Assembly: GCA_028284045.1 (NCBI GenBank)
Contig: JANQSN010000033.1
Location: forward strand, 1 to 64,000
Length of the DNA: 64,000 nt
From: Alphaproteobacteria bacterium
Lineage (GTDB): Bacteria; Pseudomonadota; Alphaproteobacteria; DSM-16000; Inquilinaceae
Direction: 5' to 3'
A program made the translations under genes and the position numbers. Position 1 is the stretch's first letter; each line of letters begins with the position of its first letter. Positions 34,749-42,925 of this stretch are shown in pieces. Under the pieces are notes generated by a model. That model was not told where the DNA came from. It ran no database searches and saw nothing but the letters and a program-made list of their open reading frames with translations.

Positions 34749-35930
34749 CTACAGCAGATGACCGCTGCGCCGGCGCTTGGTGCCGAGGTAGAACTCGTTG
34801 TGACCGTTGGCCGGGAAGCTGTGGGTCACCCGCTCCACCACCTCGATGCCGCAGCGGGCGAGCTGGGCCACCTTGTCCGGATTGTTGGTCAGCAGCCGAA
34901 CCCGCGTCAGCCCCAGCCGCCGCAGCATCTCCGCCGCCGGCAGATAGATCCGCTCATCGGCATCGAAGCCCAGCATCTCGTTGGCATCCACCGTGTCGTA
35001 GTCGGCGTCCTGCAGCCGGTAGGCCCTGAGCTTGTTCACCAGACCGATGCCGCGGCCCTCCTGGGCGAGATAGAGCAGCACCCCGCTGCCGGCCCGCGCG
35101 ATCTCGCGCACCGCCCCGCGGAGCTGGTCGCCGCAGTCGCAGCGCAGGGATCCCAAGAGGTCCCCGGTGAAGCACTCCGAATGCAGGCGCACCAGGGCGG
35201 GGGCCGCCGGATCCGGCCGGCCGACCACCAGGGCCAGATGCTCCTGTCCGCCATCGGTTGGGCGGAAGGCGACGATGCGGGTCGCCTCCGCCCCGTCCAG
35301 CGGCACCGCCGCCTCCGCCACTGCGCCCAGCGACGACGCGGCATGGGCCTCGTACTCGGCGATGTCGTAGGCGGCGACCGACAGCAGGTCCAGCCGCGCC
35401 ATCAGCCGTTCGCTCGCCACCGGCCGGGCGACCGGGGCAGCCACCGCCGCCGGCAAGAGACGCGCCAGCTTGACCAGCCGGACCACCGCCGCCGCCCCGT
35501 CGTCGCTGTCGGCGGGCAGGGCCCGCATCGGCATCGCCGACAGGCCCGAAAGGCCTTGATCCGGCGGCCCGGGATGCGCGGCCGGGTCGCTCGCCTGGCG
35601 CACCAGGGCGGCGTCGAGCGGGTCGGTTGGCTCGAACACCACCACGCCGGGGCCATCCTTGATCAACCCCAGCGCGGCGGCCCGCTGGCGCGTGACCATC
35701 AGCCGGGGCGCGGTGCCGGTGGCGTCGCGCATCAGGGCGAGCGCCCGGTCGGTGACGCTTTCCGCCGCCAAGGCCAGCAGCGCCGGGCCGCCGTCGGGGC
35801 GCACCAGCACGCCGTCGCCGCGGCGCAACTCGCCCACCGCCCGGTCGACCGAGCGCAGGCTGGCCCGCCGTTCCTCCTCATGGATGGTCGGCTTCAGGCC
35901 CAGCGCGGCGAGCAGGCGGGGATCGGTCAT
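34749..35930 (-). CDS. ribA: GTP cyclohydrolase II (riboflavin synthesis)
   Basis: RibA opens the imidazole ring of GTP, the first step to riboflavin. In the 393-residue product the C-terminal 200 residues hold the catalytic domain: HSECFTGDLLGSLRCDCG (three zinc cysteines), YLAQEGRGIGL, the DANEMLGF loop and LLTNNPDK. The N-terminal 190 residues look like a divergent DHBP-synthase-type domain without its catalytic signatures. The start is ATG 35930 (MTDPRLLAALG). It stands alone without other rib genes nearby. Confidence 0.9.
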   Translation of the reverse strand: MTDPRLLAALGLKPTIHEEERRASLRSVDRAVGELRRGDGVLVRPDGGPALLALAAESVTDRALALMRDATGTAPRLMVTRQRAAALGLIKDGPGVVVFEPTDPLDAALVRQASDPAAHPGPPDQGLSGLSAMPMRALPADSDDGAAAVVRLVKLARLLPAAVAAPVARPVASERLMARLDLLSVAAYDIAEYEAHAASSLGAVAEAAVPLDGAEATRIVAFRPTDGGQEHLALVVGRPDPAAPALVRLHSECFTGDLLGSLRCDCGDQLRGAVREIARAGSGVLLYLAQEGRGIGLVNKLRAYRLQDADYDTVDANEMLGFDADERIYLPAAEMLRRLGLTRVRLLTNNPDKVAQLARCGIEVVERVTHSFPANGHNEFYLGTKRRRSGHLL

Positions 35931-35943
35931 CGGCGGGCGTCGA

Positions 35944-36189
35944 TCATGGGGCGGTCGCGGATCCCGGGCCGGCGTCGGCGCGCGGTGGCGTGTCATAGCC
36001 GGGCCAGCGCACGAAGGCGAAGACATAGACGGCCACCACGCTGACATACGGAATCAGCAGCAAGAAGACCCAAAGCGGGCTCTGGCGCGCCTTGGCCAGC
36101 ACGATCCCGCCGAACAGCATCAGCGCGACGATGTAGAGGCCGATGATGAGATGCGCCAGCCAGGGGTCGAGGGAGGCCAGCAGGCTCAT
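35944..36189 (-). CDS. Small two-helix membrane protein A
   Basis: The 81-residue product from ATG 36189 has two hydrophobic helices (about residues 10-33 and 41-62) and a polar Pro-rich tail. Between the helices lies KARQSPLWVFLLLIP, and FVRWPGYD follows the second. The start overlaps the stop of the neighbouring small gene by 4 bp (ATGA). The two products share a P-x-W...IP...RWP pattern. Function unknown. It lies 13 bp before the start of ribA, so co-transcription with ribA is likely. Confidence 0.65.
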   Translation of the reverse strand: MSLLASLDPWLAHLIIGLYIVALMLFGGIVLAKARQSPLWVFLLLIPYVSVVAVYVFAFVRWPGYDTPPRADAGPGSATAP

Positions 36190-36398
36190 GACGACGGCCG
36201 ATGCGGCCGATGCGGCCAGCGCTGCAGGGCGAGCGGGGCCAGCGCCAGTGCCAGGCCCAGCACCGGGATCACCACCGGCAGCGCCCACACCGGGTTCAGG
36301 CCGACGCGCTGGTAGAGCCGCCACATCGGCCAGATCAGCAGCAGGTGGAAGACAAGCGCGCCGAACTCGGAGGATGACAGGAAGCTGAGGTCGTCCAT
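36186..36398 (-). CDS. Small two-helix membrane protein B
   Basis: The 70-residue product MDDLSFLSSSEFGALVFHLL has two hydrophobic helices, separated by LYQRVGLNPVWALPVVIP, and ends in LQRWPHRPHRPSS. It resembles protein A, encoded next to it, in size, topology and the NPxW/IP/RWP residues. The two genes overlap by 4 bp. ATG 36398 is preceded by a GAACGATGG-like purine stretch but no strong Shine-Dalgarno sequence. Function unknown. Confidence 0.6.
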   Translation of the reverse strand: MDDLSFLSSSEFGALVFHLLLIWPMWRLYQRVGLNPVWALPVVIPVLGLALALAPLALQRWPHRPHRPSS

Positions 36399-36498
36399 CG
36401 TTCCACTATGGTTCGATCGGGAAACACCCCGTGGTGATCGGCAAGCTGGGGCGCCGCCCGCCTCGGTCAATGCCGACCAACCGCACCGGTGCGGTCGT

Positions 36499-37665
36499 TC
36501 AGGCTGCGGCCGTGCGCCCTTGGGCCGCGGTTCGCCGCGCCGCCGCCCGGATCCCGCCCGCCCGCGTGCTGTCGGAGCGGAGCTGGCCGCACGCCGCCAG
36601 GATGTCGCGGCCGCGTGGGCTGCGGATCGGGCTGGCGTACCCGGCATCCAGGACGATGCGGGCAAACCGCGCGATCGCCGCGTCGTCGGAGCACTCGTAG
36701 GCCGAGCCCGGCCAGGGATTGAACGGGATCAGGTTGATCTTGGCCGGAATGCCGGCGATCAGCCGGACGAGCGCGCGGGCATCGGCCGGGCTGTCGTTGA
36801 TGCCTTTCAGCATCACGTATTCGAAGGTGATCCGCCTTGCGTTGTTCAGCCCCGGATAGGCGCGGCACGCCGCCATCAGCTCGGCGATCGGGTATTTGCG
36901 GTTCAGCGGCACCAGCTCGTCGCGCAGCGCGTCGGTGACGGCGTGCAGGCTGACGGCCAGATTGACCCCCAGCTCCGCGCCGCAGCGCGCCATCATCGGC
37001 ACGACGCCGGCGGTCGACAGGGTGATTCGCCGCCGCGAGATGCTGATCCCTTCGCCGTCCATGACGATCTTCAGGGCGCCGGCAACGCTCTCGTAATTGT
37101 AGAGCGGCTCGCCCATACCCATCATCACGATGTTCGACACCGTCCGGTCGCCGTCGCTGCGCCGCCAGTCGTCGAGCCGGTCGAGCGCCAGCAGGATCTG
37201 CCCGACGATCTCGCCCGCCGACAGGTTGCGCACCAGCCGCTGGGTGCCGGTGTGGCAGAACCGGCAGGTCAGCGTGCAGCCGACCTGGGAGGAGATGCAC
37301 AGCGTGCCGCGATCCTCCTCCGGGATATGCACGGTCTCCACCTTGTGGCCGTCGGCCAGCCCGGCCAGCCACTTGCGGGTGCCGTCGCGGCTGACCTGCT
37401 CGGTCGCGACCGCCGGCCGGTCGAGAACGAAGGTCTCCGCCAGGCGCTGGCGCAGGGGGCGCGCGACATCGGTCATCGCCGCGAAGTCGGTGACGCCGCG
37501 GCCATAGACCCAGCGCCAGATCTGCCGGGCGCGGAAGGCCGGCTCGCCGAGCGCCGCTAACCGCTGGGTCAGCGCGTCCCGGTCGAGGCCGATCAGCGCT
37601 TCGCGCCCGTCCGCCCGGGCGGCGGTCGGCGGTCCGAAGACATCCGTATGGGAAGCGAGGCTCAT
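36499..37665 (-). CDS. rlmN: Dual-specificity 23S rRNA/tRNA adenine-C2 methyltransferase RlmN
   Basis: RlmN is a radical SAM enzyme that makes 2-methyladenosine at A2503 of 23S rRNA and A37 of some tRNAs. The 388-residue product has the cluster motif CTLTCRFC, the preceding [18 protein letters not shown] and [15 protein letters not shown]-terminal ILAACGQL holds the resolving cysteine. The tail after that cysteine is Arg/Ala-rich. The start [11 protein letters not shown] is the only good ATG. Confidence 0.95.
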   Translation of the reverse strand: MSLASHTDVFGPPTAARADGREALIGLDRDALTQRLAALGEPAFRARQIWRWVYGRGVTDFAAMTDVARPLRQRLAETFVLDRPAVATEQVSRDGTRKWLAGLADGHKVETVHIPEEDRGTLCISSQVGCTLTCRFCHTGTQRLVRNLSAGEIVGQILLALDRLDDWRRSDGDRTVSNIVMMGMGEPLYNYESVAGALKIVMDGEGISISRRRITLSTAGVVPMMARCGAELGVNLAVSLHAVTDALRDELVPLNRKYPIAELMAACRAYPGLNNARRITFEYVMLKGINDSPADARALVRLIAGIPAKINLIPFNPWPGSAYECSDDAAIARFARIVLDAGYASPIRSPRGRDILAACGQLRSDSTRAGGIRAAARRTAAQGRTAAA

Positions 37666-37743
37666 GGCGGTAACCGGTCCGGCGCGCGGGTGACGGGTTT
37701 CAGTCCCTCCGGCATGGCGCCGCAGAGGCGCCGCGTCGGGGAT

Positions 37744-38346
37744 CTAGTTGCAGGTTTCCGTCATTTGGTTGCGCGCGGCGGTGAATCCCAGCAGGGAATA
37801 GGTGTCGGTGGTCACCGTGCCGCGGCTGGAGGTGGCGACGGCGACCATGGTGCTGCCGGACACCATGGCCTGCACCATCTGCTGGTCGTCCTGCTCGGTA
37901 TAGTTCCAGGCGGTGTCGTCATGGGTGAACATCTGGAACTCGCGATTGCCGATGGTGACGTCGACCTCGCTCTCCGCCTCGTAGGTATAGCCGGTGATGA
38001 TGCTGACCACGTCCGCCTCGCCGTCGGCGGGCCGGTTGGTCACCAACAGGAAGATGGCGCCGCGGCTGGTGTAGTCGCCCTGGGCGCGGGTCGGCTCGGT
38101 GACGATGTAACAGACCGGCTGGCCGTTCTCGGCATAGGTGAAGACATGCCAGTCGCGGAAGGTGCCGACATAGTCCGGCTCCGCCGCCTGGGCCAGCGCC
38201 GCGCGCCCCGGCCCGTCGATGAGATCGGCGAGCCGCGGCCCACCGGGCAGGATCGCCGCCGCCGCCAGCGCCGCCGCAGCGATCATCAGGGTGCGCCGCC
38301 GGCGCAGGCGTGATCCCATCCTCACCCAGACACTTGCGATCGACAT
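37744..38346 (-). CDS. Invasion-associated locus B (IalB) family protein
   Basis: The 200-residue product has an Arg-rich N-terminus followed by a hydrophobic signal segment (about residues 20-36) and an Ala-rich cleavage region. The IalB fold follows: FRDWHVFTYAENGQPVCYIVTEP near residues 63-85, and a C-terminal TETCN; the two cysteines may pair. IalB-like proteins are periplasmic or secreted; despite the name, most are in free-living alphaproteobacteria. The ATG at 38346 or the one ten codons later could be the start. Confidence 0.82.
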   Translation of the reverse strand: MSIASVWVRMGSRLRRRRTLMIAAAALAAAAILPGGPRLADLIDGPGRAALAQAAEPDYVGTFRDWHVFTYAENGQPVCYIVTEPTRAQGDYTSRGAIFLLVTNRPADGEADVVSIITGYTYEAESEVDVTIGNREFQMFTHDDTAWNYTEQDDQQMVQAMVSGSTMVAVATSSRGTVTTDTYSLLGFTAARNQMTETCN

Positions 38347-38526
38347 GGCTCTTTAACGCCCGCCCGTGGTCTCAAGCACACGGCCCGCCCGTGGGATGAC
38401 AGTCCCTCTTGCGACGGTGCCTCAGCGATCCTTGATAGCAGTCTCGTTCGCTTGGGTGAACCGGTAACGCGCCCGTCGGCGCGACGTCCTGGCGCCCCGA
38501 ACGCTCGGCATCGGCGGCGCCGGCGA

Positions 38527-38555
38527 TGATCCAACGGCGGCGGCGCTGCGTAAGC
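38527..38555 (+). promoter_or_regulatory. Candidate RpoE/ECF-type promoter before the sigma-factor gene
   Basis: TGATCC at 38527-38532 and TAAGC at 38551-38555 are separated by 18 bp. This is one mismatch from the TGATCC-N18-TAAGA pattern of Rhodobacter sphaeroides RpoE promoters as I recall it. A transcript would start near 38562, 20 nt before the first possible start codon. It suggests autoregulation by the encoded sigma factor. Confidence 0.65.
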
Positions 38556-38581
38556 GCATCAACAACGGCGAAGGATGATAG

Positions 38582-39430
38582 ATGTCGAGCTTGGGCGGCG
38601 ACCCCGATGCCGGCGATCCCTGTTCCGGCGACCTGGCAGCCGACCGCGGCGCACGGGGCGGTATCGGCGCGGCGGCGCGGATGGTGACGGGACGCGCCGT
38701 CGCATCGCTCGCGCTTGATGAGTCCTTCGCCGTATCGTTGAATGGCCGCATGTCCGACAGCGATTTCTCTGGAACCGGCGGCCGCCCTGGTCCACGCCCG
38801 GCGCGGATCGACGCCGAGCCGGGCGGCGTGCGGCCCTCTGGCCGGTCCGGGTCCGGTGCCAGCGGCGACGATCCGCCCGCCGGCGGGGCAGAGGACACGG
38901 CCCGCGACTGGCTGGTCGCGGTGGGGCAGCGGCAGGATCGGGGCGCCTTCGCCAACCTGTTCCGCCACTACGCGCCGCGGGTGAAGGCCTATCTCATGCG
39001 CGTCGGCTGCGACGGCGGCGTGGCGGAGGAGTTGGCGCAGGAGGTCATGGTGACCGTCTGGCGGCGGGCGGAGACGTTCGATCCCCGCCAGGCGGGACCG
39101 AGCACGTGGATCTTCACGGTCGCCCGCAACAAGCGGATCGACCGGTTGCGGCGCGAACGGCGCCCGGAAGTGGATCCGGACGATCCGGCGCTGGTCGGGG
39201 AGCCGGCCGAACCGGCCGATCGCGGGATCGAACGCCAGCAGGAGGCGGTGCGCCTAAGCCGGGCCATCGACGCCCTGCCGGAAGAACAGCGGGATCTGGT
39301 GAAGTTGGCCTACTACGAAGACAAGCCACACAGCGTGATCGCCGCCCTTCGCGATCTGCCCCTGGGCACCGTGAAGTCGCGCATTCGTCTGGCGCTGAAT
39401 CGGCTGAGAAGCGAGTTGGGAGAGGGTTGA
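38582..39430 (+). CDS. rpoE: ECF sigma factor, RpoE (ECF11-like, singlet-oxygen type)
   Basis: The frame from ATG 38582 encodes 282 residues. Region 2 (about 104-175: FANLFRHYAPRVKAYLMR, AEELAQEVMVTVW, STWIFTVARNKRIDRLR) and region 4 (about 225-278: LPEEQRDLV, LPLGTVKSRIRLALNRLR) are clear. The gene directly downstream encodes its ChrR-type anti-sigma factor, so the pair likely answers singlet oxygen or related stress. AAGGA lies 6 nt before ATG 38582. The first 100 residues are Gly/Asp/Pro-rich and unlike other ECF factors, so ATG 38750 is a possible alternative start. Confidence 0.87.
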   Translation: MSSLGGDPDAGDPCSGDLAADRGARGGIGAAARMVTGRAVASLALDESFAVSLNGRMSDSDFSGTGGRPGPRPARIDAEPGGVRPSGRSGSGASGDDPPAGGAEDTARDWLVAVGQRQDRGAFANLFRHYAPRVKAYLMRVGCDGGVAEELAQEVMVTVWRRAETFDPRQAGPSTWIFTVARNKRIDRLRRERRPEVDPDDPALVGEPAEPADRGIERQQEAVRLSRAIDALPEEQRDLVKLAYYEDKPHSVIAALRDLPLGTVKSRIRLALNRLRSELGEG

Positions 39431-39432
39431 CC

Positions 39433-40170
39433 ATGGCGCAGTACAAGCCGACGGGGTTCGGCCGGCAACCCAGCCACCACCCGGACCACAGCCTCTTGTT
39501 GGACTATGCCAGCGGCGCCACCAGCGAGGCGGAGTCGCTGATCGTGGCGACGCACCTGACCTTGTGCGCGGAGTGCCGACGCGAACTCGCCAGGCTGGAG
39601 GCGGTGGGCGGTTCGCTGCTCGAATCGATCGAGCCGGCGACGCTCGACAACGGCTTCGACTCCGGCTTCGCGGCCGTGATGGCGCGGATCGATGGTGAGG
39701 ACGCGGCGGCGCCGACGGTCGGCGACCGGCGCGACGGCGGCGCATCGCCCGGCACGTCCTGCTGTGCCTGCGACGGCGACGATCACCTGCTGCTGCCGGC
39801 CCCGGTACGCGCCCTGCTGGATCGCTCGCTCGACCGGGTGGAATGGAAGCCGATCATGCGCGGCTTGGACGAGGCGCCGTTGCCCGATGTCGCCGGCGGT
39901 GCGAAAGTGCGGCTGATGCGGATTCGGGCCGGTGCCACGGTGCCCAAGCACACCCATCGCGGCACCGAGATGACCTTGGTCCTGGCCGGCGGCTTCTCCG
40001 ACGAGGGTGGCCATTTCGAACGGGGGGATCTCGCCGTCTTGGGCGCGGAGGCCGACCACCGGCCGGTCGCCGATCCGGGCGAAGACTGTCTGTGCCTGGT
40101 GGTGACGACCGCGCCGCTGCGCCTGACCGGCCGTATGGGGCGTCTGCTGAACCCCTTCGTGCGTTTCTAG
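39433..40170 (+). CDS. chrR: ChrR-type anti-sigma factor (zinc ASD plus cupin)
   Basis: The 245-residue product has the two ChrR domains. The N-terminal zinc anti-sigma domain shows HHPDHSLL and HLTLCAEC, giving the His/His/Cys/Cys ligands. The C-terminal cupin shows VPKHTHRGTEMTLVLAGGF and GHFERGDLAV. In Rhodobacter the cupin is needed for release of RpoE on singlet oxygen. A cysteine-rich linker (SCCACDGDD) lies between the domains. It starts 2 bp after the sigma gene, so the two are translated together. Confidence 0.9.
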   Translation: MAQYKPTGFGRQPSHHPDHSLLLDYASGATSEAESLIVATHLTLCAECRRELARLEAVGGSLLESIEPATLDNGFDSGFAAVMARIDGEDAAAPTVGDRRDGGASPGTSCCACDGDDHLLLPAPVRALLDRSLDRVEWKPIMRGLDEAPLPDVAGGAKVRLMRIRAGATVPKHTHRGTEMTLVLAGGFSDEGGHFERGDLAVLGAEADHRPVADPGEDCLCLVVTTAPLRLTGRMGRLLNPFVRF

Positions 40171-40228
40171 ATCACATTACTAGTACGTGTCGACGACCGG
40201 TCCCGTCTCTGTCCGGGAACGGCCGTCG

Positions 40229-40261
40229 GTGCCGCCGCCTAGGGGTTGCAGCGGCGCTTTT
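40229..40261 (+). terminator. Possible terminator after chrR
   Basis: A 7-bp stem (GTGCCGC at 40229-40235 with GCGGCGC at 40251-40257, one G-T pair) is followed by TTTT. The loop is long (15 nt), so termination would be weak. Confidence 0.35.
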
Positions 40262-40396
40262 CGCGGGGCGTATGTCTGCACCCCAGGGTCGCCGGCCATC
40301 TCACAACACATTGATCCAAAAAGATAAATTGATGATCTGCGGGCATTCCGCGGCGGTCGATCGGGCCGAAAGACCGATGTTCTAGAACACCGGGTG

Positions 40397-41152
40397 TCAG
40401 GGAAACGCGAATCCCGGATAGTCGACGCCGACCAGGTACAGGCCGACCGACGGCGCTGTCGGGCCGGCCGCCCGGCGGTCCCGCGCGGCGAGCGCCTGAC
40501 CCACCCTTTCGGGTGCCCACTGCCCCTGCCCGACCAAGACGAGCGTCCCGACCATGTTCCGCACCTGGTGATGTAGGAATGATCGGGCTTCAGCAACTAT
40601 CAGGATAGATTCGTCTTCTCGTCCAATATCCAATCTATCCAGTGTTTTCACCGGCGATCGTGCCTGGCAGTGGCTCGCGCGGAAGCTGGAGAAGTCGTGA
40701 TGGCCGATCAGCGCCGCGGCACCCCCCTGCATCGCCGCCACGTCCAGGACCGGACCGACATGCCAGGCGCGCCCGTCCGCCAAGGCCAGGCGCGGCCGCC
40801 GATTGACGATGCGGTAGCGATAGCGTCTTCGGATCGCCGACGTCCGGGCGTTGAAGTCGCCCGGGACCAGCGCGGCTGCCAGGACGACCACCGGCAAGGG
40901 TTTCAGATGGAAGCTCAGCGCCGCCGCGACCGTGTCCGCCGGCCAGTCACGGTCCAGGTCGACATGCGCGACCTGACCCAGCGCGTGCACGCCCGCATCC
41001 GTGCGTCCGGCACAATGGACGGTTGCGGTCGCACCGGTGAAGCGAACCGTCGCTTCTTCCACGGCGGCCTGCACCGACGGCTGTCCGGCCTGGCGCTGCC
41101 AGCCGGCGAAGGGCCGGCCGTCATACTCGATCAACAGCGCGTATCGGGGCAT
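40397..41152 (-). CDS. truA: tRNA pseudouridine(38-40) synthase
   Basis: TruA isomerises uridines 38-40 in the anticodon arm. The 251 residues start with RYALLIEYDGRPFAGWQRQ and contain GRTDAGVHALGQVAH with the catalytic aspartate (about residue 52). FNARTSAIRRRYRYRI and FLHHQVRNMVGTLVLVG follow. All are standard. truA-fmt-def lie in the same leftward order, as in many alphaproteobacteria. Confidence 0.95.
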   Translation of the reverse strand: MPRYALLIEYDGRPFAGWQRQAGQPSVQAAVEEATVRFTGATATVHCAGRTDAGVHALGQVAHVDLDRDWPADTVAAALSFHLKPLPVVVLAAALVPGDFNARTSAIRRRYRYRIVNRRPRLALADGRAWHVGPVLDVAAMQGGAAALIGHHDFSSFRASHCQARSPVKTLDRLDIGREDESILIVAEARSFLHHQVRNMVGTLVLVGQGQWAPERVGQALAARDRRAAGPTAPSVGLYLVGVDYPGFAFP

Positions 41153-41206
41153 GGGTGCGCGACGCTCGCGGGGCGGGAGGTGGTTGGATGGACGGCCGGC
41201 CGGCGG

Positions 41207-42139
41207 TCAATCGCCGGACAGGTGCGTCCCGGCGGGGATCGGGAAACCGCGCAGGACGGCGGCGGTCTCCGCCGGCGCCCGGCCGGGGCGTTGCAGGCGG
41301 GTCGGGCGGATCGCACCGCCCTGGGCGCAGGCGATGGTCAGCCGATCGTCCAGGACGGTGCCGGCCGGTGCCGCCGCGCCGTCGCGCACCGGTGCCGCGG
41401 CCAGCACCTTCAACCGCTCGCCGGCATGGGTGAAGCGGCAGCCCGGTCCCGGATTGAGGGCGCGCACCTGGCGGTCCGCCAGATCGGCGTCGGCCCAGCT
41501 CAGCACCCCGTCGGCGGCCGTCACCTTGTCGGCATAGGTGGCGCCCTCGGCCGGCTGCGGTCGCGGCGCCAGGCGGCCGGTGGCCACCCCCTCAAGCGCC
41601 GGGACGATCAGCCGGGCGCCCAGCGCCGCCAGGTCGTCGTGCAGCGTCGCCACCGTCGTCCGGCCGTCGATCGCAACCGCCTCCGCCAGCAGCATCGGCC
41701 CGGTATCCAGGCCTTCGTCCATCTGCATGATGGTAATGCCCGTCTGCGCATCGCCGGCCAGCAGCGCGCGCTGGATCGGCGCCGCCCCGCGCCAGCGCGG
41801 CAGCAGCGAGCCATGCACGTTGAGGCAGCCCAGACGCGGGGCGGCCAGGATCGGCGCCGGCAGGATCAGCCCATAGGCCGCCACCACGGCGGCGTCGAGG
41901 TCCAGTGCGGCGAAGGCCGCCTGGGCCTCTTCGTCGCGCAGCGTCCGCGGTGTGCGGACGGGGATGGCGTGCGCCTCGGCGAGCCTGTGCACCGGCGAGG
42001 GGTGCAGCGCCAGGCCGCGGCCGGCCGGCTTCGGGGCACGGGTGTAGACGCAAGCCACCTCGTGCCCGGCGTCGAGCAGCGCCTGAAGGCTGGCGACGGC
42101 AAAATCGGGCGTTCCCAGAAAGGCGAGCCTCAGGCCCAT
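41207..42139 (-). CDS. fmt: Methionyl-tRNA formyltransferase
   Basis: Fmt formylates initiator Met-tRNA. The 310 residues from ATG 42139 begin [16 protein letters not shown]. They contain [22 protein letters not shown] (folate and active-site residues), [11 protein letters not shown] with the catalytic aspartate, and a C-terminal tRNA-binding domain from about residue 205. An in-frame upstream start at 42181 adds 14 residues without similarity. It pairs functionally with def, 52 bp upstream, which removes the formyl group later. Confidence 0.95.
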   Translation of the reverse strand: MGLRLAFLGTPDFAVASLQALLDAGHEVACVYTRAPKPAGRGLALHPSPVHRLAEAHAIPVRTPRTLRDEEAQAAFAALDLDAAVVAAYGLILPAPILAAPRLGCLNVHGSLLPRWRGAAPIQRALLAGDAQTGITIMQMDEGLDTGPMLLAEAVAIDGRTTVATLHDDLAALGARLIVPALEGVATGRLAPRPQPAEGATYADKVTAADGVLSWADADLADRQVRALNPGPGCRFTHAGERLKVLAAAPVRDGAAAPAGTVLDDRLTIACAQGGAIRPTRLQRPGRAPAETAAVLRGFPIPAGTHLSGD

Positions 42140-42191
42140 GGCGCCCTCGTCGTTCGGGTCGGGGGTTGCCGGCGCCGGCACGCGGCGCCGG

Positions 42192-42710
42192 TCAGGCGGC
42201 GTCGTTCGCCTTCTTCCATTTGGCGAGCTTGCGCATGACGATGCCGCGCTTCAGCGCCGAGAGATGGTCGGTGAACAGGATGCCGTCCAGATGGTCGATC
42301 TCGTGCTGGACGCAGGTGGCGAGCAGGCCATCGGCCTCCAGCTCCCGCGCCGATCCGGTCTCGTCCAGATAGCCGATGCGGACCCGGGCGGGCCGCGTGA
42401 CCTCGGCATATTGCTCGGGCAGCGACAGGCAGCCTTCCTCCCGCGTCGCCGTCTCCTCCGACCGCCACAGGACGGTCGGGTTGGCCATCTTCATCGGGTC
42501 GGGCGGCGCGCCCTTCGCGGCCACGTCCAAGACCAGCACCCGGCGCAGCACGCCGATCTGCGGCGCGGCGAGGCCGATGCCTGGCGCGGCGTACATGGTG
42601 TCCAGCATGTCCGCCATCAGCTTGGCGACCGCGTCGTCGACCGCCACCACCGGCTCCGCCCGCCGCTTCAGGGTCGGGTGTGGGGCAAGGAGGATATCGC
42701 GGACGGTCAT
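42192..42710 (-). CDS. def: Peptide deformylase
   Basis: Def removes the N-formyl group from nascent proteins. In the 172-residue product the three motifs are complete: [10 protein letters not shown] (residues about 45-54), EEGCLSLP with the metal-binding cysteine, and QHEIDHLDG with the two metal histidines and catalytic glutamate. Length and spacing are normal for the Fe/Ni/Zn type I enzyme. It leads the def-fmt-truA leftward series. Confidence 0.96.
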   Translation of the reverse strand: MTVRDILLAPHPTLKRRAEPVVAVDDAVAKLMADMLDTMYAAPGIGLAAPQIGVLRRVLVLDVAAKGAPPDPMKMANPTVLWRSEETATREEGCLSLPEQYAEVTRPARVRIGYLDETGSARELEADGLLATCVQHEIDHLDGILFTDHLSALKRGIVMRKLAKWKKANDAA

Positions 42711-42925
42711 GGTCTGAAGCGCGGGGTCTAGCAGGCGGAAGGGTTGCGCGGGGTCGCAAAAAGGGGCGCAGCCGGGCCGCCCAGGCTTGGCACATAAGGG
42801 CGCCGGGTAAGGGCCGTCAAGACGCGGACCCGCCCATGCCCGTGGGCAGCCCCATAGATTGTGGCTATGCTGCCCCCTTGCCCCACGATGTAAGGCTCAG
42901 CCCGCAAGGGTAGCGGTCGGCGACC

